The notes under the pieces were generated by a model. It saw only the letters and a list, made by a program, of their open reading frames with translations. It had not been told where the DNA came from and searched no databases. Source: Aquimarina mytili (GTDB lineage Bacteria > Bacteroidota > Bacteroidia > Flavobacteriales > Flavobacteriaceae). From it: 64,000 bases of DNA. A program made the translations under genes and the position numbers. Every line of letters starts with the position of its first letter. The stretch's first letter is position 1. The DNA lies in assembly GCF_016735115.1 (NCBI RefSeq), contig NZ_JAERQJ010000006.1, forward strand, positions 1-64,000, written 5' to 3'. This document shows positions 34,721 to 42,032 of this stretch, in pieces.

Positions 34721-36907
34721 ATGTCAACACTTAGATTTCAAGCCTTAAAAGAAACCTTAAATCGTGGCTCTGTGGCAGTTAAAGAAACAGAACGTCGTTC
34801 GGTATTATTTGGCGAAAATGTTTTTGATCAAAAAACCATGTTACAATCGCTAACTAAAGATGCTTATAATAGCGTAATGGATGCTATTGAGAGTGGTGCT
34901 AAGATTGATCGTAAGATAGCAGATCAAATTGCTTCTGCCATGAAGGATTGGTCGTTGTCTAAAGGGGTTACACATTATACGCACTGGTTTCAACCACTTA
35001 CAGGAGCTACAGCAGAAAAACATGATGCTTTTTTTGAAACTATTGGTAATGGGGAGGCTATAGAAAAATTTGGAGGAGGTCAATTGGTGCAACAAGAACC
35101 TGATGCTTCTTCGTTTCCTCATGGAGGTATACGAAATACTTTTGAAGCCAGAGGATATACAGCGTGGGATCCAACTTCTCCAGCTTTTATTTATGGGACC
35201 ACATTATGTATTCCTACCGTTTTTGTTGCATATACAGGAGAGGCTTTAGATTATAAAACGCCACTACTAAGAGCCTTGCAAGCAGTTGATCATGCAGCAA
35301 CAGCAGTGGCAAAATATTTTGATAAAAATGTAAAAAAAGTAAATGCTTCTTTAGGTTGGGAACAAGAGTATTTCTTGATAGACAGTGCATTGGTTTATTC
35401 TAGACCAGATATAGTTATGACTGGTAGAACATTGCTCGGGCATTCTTCGGCAAAAGGGCAACAGTTAGATGATCATTATTTTGGAAGTATACCTACAAGG
35501 GCATTAAATTTTATGATGGATCTTGAAATTGAATGTATGTTATTGGGGATACCGGTTAAGACAAGACATAATGAGGTTGCTCCTAATCAGTTTGAGTTGG
35601 CTCCCATATTTGAAGAAACAAATTTGGCAGTAGATCATAACTCATTGCTAATGGATATCATGGGCAAGGTTGCAGCTAGGCATAATCTTACAGTATTGTT
35701 GCATGAAAAACCATTTGCAGGAGTTAATGGATCAGGAAAACATAATAATTGGTCTCTTGGAACTAATACAGGGGTAAATCTCTTAGGTCCAGGAAAAACC
35801 CCAATGAGTAATCTTCAATTTTTGACTTTTTTCATTAATACAATAAAGGCAATTAATGACAATGAAGAATTAATGAGAGCAGGTATTGCCTCTGCCAGTA
35901 ATGACCATCGTTTAGGTGCTAATGAAGCTCCACCAGCAATTATGTCTGTGTTTATAGGAGATCAATTGACAGCCGTACTTAAAGAGTTAGAAGGTGTTAC
36001 TGATGGTAAATTATCTCCACAAGAGAAAACTGATTTAAAGCTGAATGTTGTAGGTAAAATACCAGAGATTTTATTGGATAACACCGATCGTAACCGAACT
36101 TCTCCTTTTGCCTTTACCGGGAATAAATTTGAGTTTAGAGCTGTAGGTTCTAAAGCAAATTGTGCAAATCCAATGACGATTCTTAATACTATTGTAGCGA
36201 AACAGCTGGTTGATTTTAAAGAAGAAGTTGATGCATTGATAGATAAGAAAGGGTTGAAAAAAGATGAAGCAATTTTTAATGTATTAAGAGAATATATAAA
36301 AAAATCTAAAGATATTCTTTTTGAAGGGAATGGGTATAGCGAAGATTGGGAGAAAGAAGCAAAGAAAAGAGGGCTGAGCAATAATAAAACCACTCCTGAG
36401 GCTTTAAGGGCTAAGGTATCTAAAGAAAATTTAGCGCTTTTTGAAAAAATGGGCGTAATGAATAAAACTGAAGCCGAAGCGCGTTATGAAATAGAGATAG
36501 AAGAATATGCATTGAGAATCCAAATAGAAGGCAGAGTGCTTGGAGATATTGCTCGTAATCATGTAATTCCAACAGCGATTAGATATCAAAACATGTTGAT
36601 CAATAATGTTTCAGGCTTGAAAGAACTTTATGGTAAAGATTTTAAAAAGTATGCTAAGGAACAAATGGAGATCATTGAAGAAATTTCTGAGCATATCGGA
36701 AAAATCAATACCAAGGTGAATGAAATGACCGGTGAACGTAGAAAAGCGAATAAATTAATTGATATAGAAAAGAAAGCTTCAGATTATTGTAATAAGGTAA
36801 AACCTTTATTTGATGAGATTAGATATAGTTGCGATAAACTAGAGCTTCTTGTCGATGATGAGTTGTGGCCATTAACAAAGTATAGAGAGCTTCTTTTTAC
36901 GCGATAA
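34721..36907 (+). CDS. glnN: glutamine synthetase type III
   Basis: A 728-residue enzyme from the ATG at 34721. GSIII features are the length (about 700-730), TRHNEVAPNQFELAPIFEE, the glutamate and ATP region LLHEKPFAGVNGSGKHNNWS, and RLGANEAPPAIMSVFIG. A long helical insert (about residues 490-640) precedes the C-terminal segment. GSIII forms dodecamers with a reversed ring contact compared with GSI. It carries out the same reaction as the adjacent GSII, from which it diverges across about 220 bases; how the two share nitrogen assimilation here is not readable from sequence. Confidence 0.95.
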   Translation: MSTLRFQALKETLNRGSVAVKETERRSVLFGENVFDQKTMLQSLTKDAYNSVMDAIESGAKIDRKIADQIASAMKDWSLSKGVTHYTHWFQPLTGATAEKHDAFFETIGNGEAIEKFGGGQLVQQEPDASSFPHGGIRNTFEARGYTAWDPTSPAFIYGTTLCIPTVFVAYTGEALDYKTPLLRALQAVDHAATAVAKYFDKNVKKVNASLGWEQEYFLIDSALVYSRPDIVMTGRTLLGHSSAKGQQLDDHYFGSIPTRALNFMMDLEIECMLLGIPVKTRHNEVAPNQFELAPIFEETNLAVDHNSLLMDIMGKVAARHNLTVLLHEKPFAGVNGSGKHNNWSLGTNTGVNLLGPGKTPMSNLQFLTFFINTIKAINDNEELMRAGIASASNDHRLGANEAPPAIMSVFIGDQLTAVLKELEGVTDGKLSPQEKTDLKLNVVGKIPEILLDNTDRNRTSPFAFTGNKFEFRAVGSKANCANPMTILNTIVAKQLVDFKEEVDALIDKKGLKKDEAIFNVLREYIKKSKDILFEGNGYSEDWEKEAKKRGLSNNKTTPEALRAKVSKENLALFEKMGVMNKTEAEARYEIEIEEYALRIQIEGRVLGDIARNHVIPTAIRYQNMLINNVSGLKELYGKDFKKYAKEQMEIIEEISEHIGKINTKVNEMTGERRKANKLIDIEKKASDYCNKVKPLFDEIRYSCDKLELLVDDELWPLTKYRELLFTR

Positions 36908-36989
36908 AGTAAGAATTAACTGACTTACTTGTGTTTTTGATGGTTTTTGTGAAAAAATAGCCATCTGTTAAATCCTTAATGAATATGTG

Positions 36990-37015
36990 GGAAAACCCGT
37001 TTTTACGGGTTTTCC
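36990..37015 (+). terminator. stem-loop after the GSIII gene
   Basis: GGAAAACCCGT (36990-37000) pairs perfectly with ACGGGTTTTCC (37005-37015) around TTTT. It lies about 80 bases after the stop. No T-run follows, so it may block read-through into the curli operon or stabilise the mRNA end rather than end transcription strongly. Confidence 0.6.
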
Positions 37016-37235
37016 GTAACGTATTTCGTCGAATAGTTGAAGAATTAATAAAATAACTTCTATAATTTTATAAATTTGTCAATGTCAAAGTATGTAGTTT
37101 TTGACAATACCCCTAAGGTCTCCCCAAACAGTTTTTTATTGGATTTAAATTAAAGGAATAGGTTTTTCTAAGCTTTTTCTTATGGTAAGGTTTTTTAAAA
37201 AAGTAAACTCATAAATCACTTTAAATATATTACGT
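37016..37235 (+). promoter_or_regulatory. curli operon upstream region
   Basis: The 220 bases before the giant curlin gene hold a TAAATTTG box (37071-37078), and overlapping it the inverted pair TTGTCAA (37076-37082) and TTGACAA (37101-37107), which could be an operator. I see no clear -33 TTG at the correct spacing. If the box is used, the leader would be about 150 bases long. No regulator gene (such as csgD) is adjacent. Confidence 0.35.
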
Positions 37236-38825
37236 ATGAAAACAATGATTCTTAGTCTAGCGGCTTTATTGAGTGCATCAGTTATGGTTGCACAAGCAAA
37301 TGCTAGTAATGTCAGTCAAGCAGGGGAAGATAATGTTGCTGATATTTCACAAGTTGGAACTTTCAATTCTTCTTTGACAGTTCAAGAAGGAGGAGGAAAC
37401 AACGCACAAGCGATCCAGGGTGATGCATTCGATTCTAGAAATGGTATTGTAGAGCAAACTCAAATAGGAGATAAAAATACTGCTTTTGTTAAACATGAAG
37501 AAGATGCTAATCAGGTGTATCAATTGCAAGTAGGTAACGGAAATTCTGCTAGTGCCACTCAAAATTTAGCCTTTTTTGGAGGAGATAATTTTGCTATTCA
37601 AACTCAAGAAGGCGATGGTAATAGTGCGGTAGTATCTCAAGAGGGATCTACTAATACAGCTTTTCAAGAGCAAATAGGAGATGGTAACTCTGCAACATCT
37701 ACGCAAGAAGGTATAGATAACTTTAGCGATAGCAGTCAAGAAGGAGCATTTAATACTTCTACAATTGCGCAAGTGGGTAGTTTTAACTTTTCGCAACAAC
37801 TTCAGTTCGGAGAAGCTAATATGGCTGAAGCTGAGCAGTGGGGTACTAATAATGTTGTGATCCAGGATCAACAAGGTGGAGGAAACGTTGCAACTTCTAT
37901 TCAAGGAAGTGTTTCTTTTGGATCAAGAGGAGGAGAAGTACAACAAGTACAATTAGGAGACGAAAATGAAGCGTTTGCTAACCATGAAGAAGATAATAAC
38001 ACAATTCTTCAAGGACAATTAGGAGATGCAAATAGCGCAAGCGCTGAACAAAATTTAGCATCTTTTGGAGGTGAGAACTTCTCAATCCAAATCCAAGTTG
38101 GTAACGGAAATGTAGCTGAGGCAACTCAAAATGGAAGTAATAATACTTCTGATCAACTTCAATTAGGAGACGAAAACTTGGTATCTGCGGTTCAAAATGG
38201 AACGAATAATAGTTCTGATCAAGATCAAGATGGGTTAGGTAACCAAGCTAGTGCATCTCAGGATGGTTCTGATAATGTAAATATCCAAAATCAAGTAGGA
38301 AGCGGTAACGTGGCGACTTCTATCCAAGGTAGTTTCTTGTTTGATTCTAGAGGTGGTTCTGTAGATCAGTTCCAGTCTGGTGAAAGAAATAATGCATTTG
38401 CTCAGCATGAAGAAGATAACAACACAGTTACTCAAACTCAGTTAGGAAATGGAAATAGCGCTTCTGTAACTCAGAATCTATTATTCTTTGGAGGTAATAA
38501 CTTTTCACAGCAATTCCAAATTGGTGATGGTAATATAGGTGAAGTTTCTCAAGAAGGTGATTTTGGTATCCAAGGAGAAAATAATATTGCTAGCCAAATA
38601 CAGTTAGGAGATGAGAACCTTGCAATTACATCACAAAATGGTGCAGGTAACATCAGTGATATTTTCCAATCAGGTAATGGAAATGTTGCTCAAGATACTC
38701 AATTCGGAACTGACAACTTTACATTTGTTACACAAACAGGAGATGCGCATAATAGTGTAATTCTTCAGGTTGGATCTAATAATTCTTCAATAGTAACACA
38801 GTCTAATGGTGCTGGAGGATTTTAA
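37236..38825 (+). CDS. giant curlin-repeat protein (major amyloid subunit, CsgA-like)
   Basis: A 529-residue secreted protein with a signal peptide (cleaved near residue 19, MVAQ) and about twenty curlin repeats of roughly 22 residues, with Q-x-G-x-x-N-x-(A/S) and a closing Q. E. coli CsgA has five. Above this lies a second period: a block containing SIQG, SRGG, HEEDNNT, QNL and FGG occurs three times, with HEED at residues 87, 250 and 391. It should be the main fibre subunit exported through CsgG. It is first in the curli operon; a 14-bp hairpin separates it from the rest. Confidence 0.9.
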   Translation: MKTMILSLAALLSASVMVAQANASNVSQAGEDNVADISQVGTFNSSLTVQEGGGNNAQAIQGDAFDSRNGIVEQTQIGDKNTAFVKHEEDANQVYQLQVGNGNSASATQNLAFFGGDNFAIQTQEGDGNSAVVSQEGSTNTAFQEQIGDGNSATSTQEGIDNFSDSSQEGAFNTSTIAQVGSFNFSQQLQFGEANMAEAEQWGTNNVVIQDQQGGGNVATSIQGSVSFGSRGGEVQQVQLGDENEAFANHEEDNNTILQGQLGDANSASAEQNLASFGGENFSIQIQVGNGNVAEATQNGSNNTSDQLQLGDENLVSAVQNGTNNSSDQDQDGLGNQASASQDGSDNVNIQNQVGSGNVATSIQGSFLFDSRGGSVDQFQSGERNNAFAQHEEDNNTVTQTQLGNGNSASVTQNLLFFGGNNFSQQFQIGDGNIGEVSQEGDFGIQGENNIASQIQLGDENLAITSQNGAGNISDIFQSGNGNVAQDTQFGTDNFTFVTQTGDAHNSVILQVGSNNSSIVTQSNGAGGF

Positions 38826-38857
38826 TAAGATTTAAGTAAAAAAATTAATATCTTTAG

Positions 38858-38894
38858 AAGAGTTATGCTTATGATAAAAATAAGCATAACTCTT
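38858..38894 (+). terminator. intercistronic hairpin after the major curlin gene
   Basis: AAGAGTTATGCTTA (38858-38871) pairs perfectly with TAAGCATAACTCTT (38881-38894), loop of nine bases, followed by TCTTAGTTTTTTAA. It lies 32 bases after the major subunit stop and 25 before the minor subunit start. It could be a partial terminator or a 3' stabiliser that makes the fibre subunit far more abundant than the assembly proteins. Confidence 0.65.
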
Positions 38895-38918
38895 TCTTAG
38901 TTTTTTAATTCCGAAAAG

Positions 38919-39434
38919 ATGAAAAACACGATTTTAAATACACTCGCGATTGTTTTGCTTTCTACATTGGTTGCTTTTGCGCAAAGTAATGAAGAAGGTG
39001 AAATTTCGATTACCGATCAGGATAAGTTTATTGCATTATCCCAGGTAGATAATATAGTGTCTCAGGGTGCAAGAAATCAATCTTCGCTTTCTGAAGGAGT
39101 AAATTCTATTTTTATTCAACAGATAGGAACTGACAATGTTGTTTTTTCTAATATTATTGCAGAATCTTCTGATATAAAAATAGTTCAGAATGGAGATCAA
39201 AATACAGTTGAGATTAATGAATCAGCAAGAGAGATAGAAAAAGCAATCACACAAAATGGAAACAATAATTCTGTGGTAGACTTCTCTTTTAATTCAGAAA
39301 TATCGACCAATCTTCAACTTATTCAAGAAGGGGATAACTTGATCTTTGAACGTTTTGGTGGCAATGAACTATCCAAAAACCTGAAATTTAAAATGTCTGG
39401 AGATGCCAAGACCATAATTGTTAGAAGTTTTTAA
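38919..39434 (+). CDS. minor curlin (CsgB-like nucleator)
   Basis: A 171-residue exported protein (signal peptide to about residue 21, AFAQ). It contains irregular curlin-type repeats (VSQGARNQSS, IQQIGTDNVVF, VQNGDQNTVEI, ITQNGNNNSVVDF, IQEGDN) that are shorter and less regular than those of the upstream subunit, and has a basic ending (KTIIVRSF). This matches the nucleator CsgB, which anchors CsgA fibres on the surface. It is 84 bases after the hairpin-linked curlin gene and 17 bases before the CsgH-CsgE gene. Confidence 0.75.
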   Translation: MKNTILNTLAIVLLSTLVAFAQSNEEGEISITDQDKFIALSQVDNIVSQGARNQSSLSEGVNSIFIQQIGTDNVVFSNIIAESSDIKIVQNGDQNTVEINESAREIEKAITQNGNNNSVVDFSFNSEISTNLQLIQEGDNLIFERFGGNELSKNLKFKMSGDAKTIIVRSF

Positions 39435-39451
39435 ATGTCATATACTAAGTC

Positions 39452-40177
39452 ATGAAACTGAAATTCATTATACTCTTTAGCTTGATATTTCAGGTTTCTA
39501 TAGCTCAGTTTGTTAATATTGATGTTGCGGCAAAGATTAAAACAGAAACTATTGATGATGCTGTTTCTATTACAAGTACCGCAACTAATACTACAGAAGT
39601 CTATAAGAGCTTAAATTATGTATTCACTGTTTTTAGAACTGATGCTCAAAATAATACGTCAAAAAATAACCAAGAAGGTAGATTTACTTTAGAGGCTAAT
39701 GAAAGTAAAGAACTATCAAAAATTTCACTAAACATAGATAGTACAGATAAAGTTATATTGCTTTTACTTATTTATGAAGATGATAAAATCATTGCTAAAG
39801 ATCGCATAGCATTTAACGAGCAAATAAAAAAAAAGCCTCAAAAAAATGAAGAAGAATCATCAGATGATGGATTAGAGTTAAAAGGTATAGTCGTCGAAGA
39901 GACAAAGACAAAGCCTGGTAGAGACTTTTATGATTTTTTTTATAATTCATACACACTTAATCAAATAAATGGGAATAAAGTTGTGGGAGTGTATGAAACT
40001 TTAAGTTTTGGGCGTACAACAATAATTCAAGTCAAGATTGAAGATAATGTACTTCATAAATTTTTAAGCAAACCTGACCTTGAATATTTAGAACAAATGT
40101 CGAAAATCTCAATACGAAAAGTATATAAATATTTTAAAGACCTCAAAAAACAGAAAAAGGATATTTTTCGATATTAA
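39452..40177 (+). CDS. CsgH-CsgE fusion, curli assembly protein
   Basis: A 241-residue exported protein (signal peptide about 1-18) with two domains. Residues about 20-122 look like CsgH: a beta-sandwich with NNQEGRFTLEANESKELS and IIAKDRIAF, close in pattern to the alphaproteobacterial curli inhibitor. After a charged linker (about 125-140), residues about 141-241 match CsgE (LELKGIVVEETKTKPGRDF, YETLSFGRTTIIQVKI, and a closing EYLEQMSKISIRKV helix). CsgE guides subunits to the CsgG pore. The two functions are normally separate genes. It lies between the CsgB-like gene and csgF, 14 bases from the latter. Confidence 0.75.
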   Translation: MKLKFIILFSLIFQVSIAQFVNIDVAAKIKTETIDDAVSITSTATNTTEVYKSLNYVFTVFRTDAQNNTSKNNQEGRFTLEANESKELSKISLNIDSTDKVILLLLIYEDDKIIAKDRIAFNEQIKKKPQKNEEESSDDGLELKGIVVEETKTKPGRDFYDFFYNSYTLNQINGNKVVGVYETLSFGRTTIIQVKIEDNVLHKFLSKPDLEYLEQMSKISIRKVYKYFKDLKKQKKDIFRY

Positions 40178-40191
40178 AAAAGTATGTAAGG

Positions 40192-40599
40192 ATGAAATCA
40201 ATTGTAATAACTATATTTCTTATTTTTTCAGTCTATGGTCTCTCTTTTGGCCAAGATCTGGTATACAGACCTACAAACCCAGCTTTTGGAGGAGATACAT
40301 TTAATTATCAATGGCTTCTAAGTTCTGCAGAGGCCCAAAATAAATTTACAGATCCTGATGAAGCATCTAGAGATGAAAGATCGGATCTCGAAAGATTTAC
40401 CGAAAGTTTAAATAATCAATTACTAAATGAAATATCAAGATCATTATTTAATGATCAATTTGGTGAAGACGGCCTTACTGAAGGTACGTTTAGTTTTGGG
40501 TCACTTTTTATAGAAATCTTCCCTTCTGGAGAAGGTTTGGTGATCAATATTTTGGATACTAATACCGGAGATCAGTCCCAAGTAATAATTCCTAATTAA
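40192..40599 (+). CDS. csgF: curli production protein CsgF
   Basis: A 135-residue exported protein (signal peptide about 1-20, SFGQ). The first mature residues, DLVYRPTNPAFGGD, match the CsgF N-terminus, which in E. coli inserts into the CsgG channel to narrow it, followed by LLSSAEAQNKF. The C-terminal half holds the helix and strands (GTFSFGSLFIEIFPSGEGL) seen in the family. The length is normal. It is 6 bases before csgG and 14 after the CsgH-CsgE gene, so these are co-transcribed. Confidence 0.9.
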   Translation: MKSIVITIFLIFSVYGLSFGQDLVYRPTNPAFGGDTFNYQWLLSSAEAQNKFTDPDEASRDERSDLERFTESLNNQLLNEISRSLFNDQFGEDGLTEGTFSFGSLFIEIFPSGEGLVINILDTNTGDQSQVIIPN

Positions 40600-40605
40600 T
40601 TTTTA

Positions 40606-41994
40606 ATGTACGATAAGTTTTATAAAGTAATCGCAATAATTTCTTGCGCACTTTTATTATCCGGATGCGGAGCATATTTTAATCAACCTATTCAGATAGA
40701 AACAGCTAGAATTGGAGAGGATACAGAAGTGACGGAAATACTAAGAAATATTCCTCCTCCAGTAGAACCAGTGGTTGTAGGCGTGTATAAGTTTAGAGAT
40801 CAAACGGGTCAATATAAACCCACTGAAGCTGGAAGTACGTTTAGTACTGCAGTCACACAAGGGGCAACTACAATTTTAATAAAAGCGTTAGAAGACTCTA
40901 AATGGTTTGTACCTATAGAAAGAGAAAATTTAAGCAACTTACTCAATGAGCGTAATATCATTCGTTCTACCAGAAAAGAGTATAGAAAAACCAAAAATCC
41001 AAACGAACCCCAATTACCACCATTATTATATGCGGGAATTATTTTAGAAGGAGGTATTGTTTCTTATGACTCAAATATAATTACAGGAGGTCTAGGAGCC
41101 AGATACTTTGGTATAGGTGGATCTACCCAATATAGACAAGATAGAATTACGGTATATTTAAGAGCAGTGTCAACATCTAGTGGAAAAATTTTAAAAACCG
41201 TATATGTATCTAAAACTATTTTATCACAAGCACTAGATGCTAACTTTTTTAGATATGTGAAATTTAGAAGGCTGCTTGAAGCTGAAACTGGCTTTACCAA
41301 AAATGAACCTGCTCAATTAGCTGTTTCTGAAGCTATAGAAAAAGCTGTAGAATCATTGATCATAGAAGGAATAGAAGACAAGTTGTGGGCGGTTAAAGCA
41401 GAACCTGAAAAAATTAATGAACTTATCGGGAACTATAAAGTTGAAAAAAGTGAAGCACAAAACACAGCATTATATGATCGATACTTCAAGGATAGAAGAT
41501 CTCAAAAATCTATTTTTATAAAAGGAGGTACTGCGCTGATAAGTGGAGATTATAATAATCCCGAATTTACGTATTCTGCAGAAATAGGGGTAAGATGGTA
41601 TTTTAACCCATACCTTAATCTAAATGCTAGTATTAATAAATTTGAACTTACAAACGAAAATGCATTTTCTGAAGGGTTTAATGCTATCGGAGTTAATGCA
41701 GAATTGACATTATTACCATTTGAGAAAATATCACCCTTTTTCTTTGGTGGAATCGGCGTAGTAAATGATGATGATTTTGATACTAGTGCGTTTAAATTCC
41801 AATATGGTGGGGGAGTCGAATATTTAATTTCTGATAATATTGGAATTTCGGCTAATGTATCTCAACATCTTGTTTTAAATGATGAACTAGACAATATAGC
41901 ACAAGGAAAACGAGACGACCAATATTTTAATTTTTCTTTAGGACTCAACTGGTATTTTGGGAAACCAGTCAAAAAGGATGGAGTAAAAAATTAA
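40606..41994 (+). CDS. csgG: curli secretion channel CsgG with extra C-terminal barrel
   Basis: A 462-residue lipoprotein (lipobox LSGC, Cys21). Residues 22-270 match CsgG: VGVYKFRDQTGQYKP, FVPIERENLSNLLNERNIIR, GGIVSYDSNIITGGLGARYFGIGGSTQYR, and AVSEAIEKAVESLI. E. coli CsgG ends near residue 277. Here a further 180 residues follow: alternating strands rich in Phe, Tyr and Gly (SAEIGVRWYFNPYLNLNASI, LGLNWYFG) typical of OmpA-like barrels. The main part should form the outer-membrane pore; the extension may be a separate barrel in the same membrane. Confidence 0.9.
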   Translation: MYDKFYKVIAIISCALLLSGCGAYFNQPIQIETARIGEDTEVTEILRNIPPPVEPVVVGVYKFRDQTGQYKPTEAGSTFSTAVTQGATTILIKALEDSKWFVPIERENLSNLLNERNIIRSTRKEYRKTKNPNEPQLPPLLYAGIILEGGIVSYDSNIITGGLGARYFGIGGSTQYRQDRITVYLRAVSTSSGKILKTVYVSKTILSQALDANFFRYVKFRRLLEAETGFTKNEPAQLAVSEAIEKAVESLIIEGIEDKLWAVKAEPEKINELIGNYKVEKSEAQNTALYDRYFKDRRSQKSIFIKGGTALISGDYNNPEFTYSAEIGVRWYFNPYLNLNASINKFELTNENAFSEGFNAIGVNAELTLLPFEKISPFFFGGIGVVNDDDFDTSAFKFQYGGGVEYLISDNIGISANVSQHLVLNDELDNIAQGKRDDQYFNFSLGLNWYFGKPVKKDGVKN

Positions 41995-42032
41995 AATAGA
42001 TATAGTTTCTAAAGTATAAAATTATTAAGTAA

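Noticed and set aside
37347..38435. Several open frames opposite the giant curlin gene
   Set aside because: They are shadows caused by the repeated, stop-poor codon pattern of the curlin repeats; their sequences are Ile/Ser/Arg-rich and lack protein character.
37236..38825. Regularly spaced repeats resembling a CRISPR array
   Set aside because: The repeats are coding, vary in sequence, lack constant spacers and correspond to curlin amino-acid repeats. No cas genes are near.
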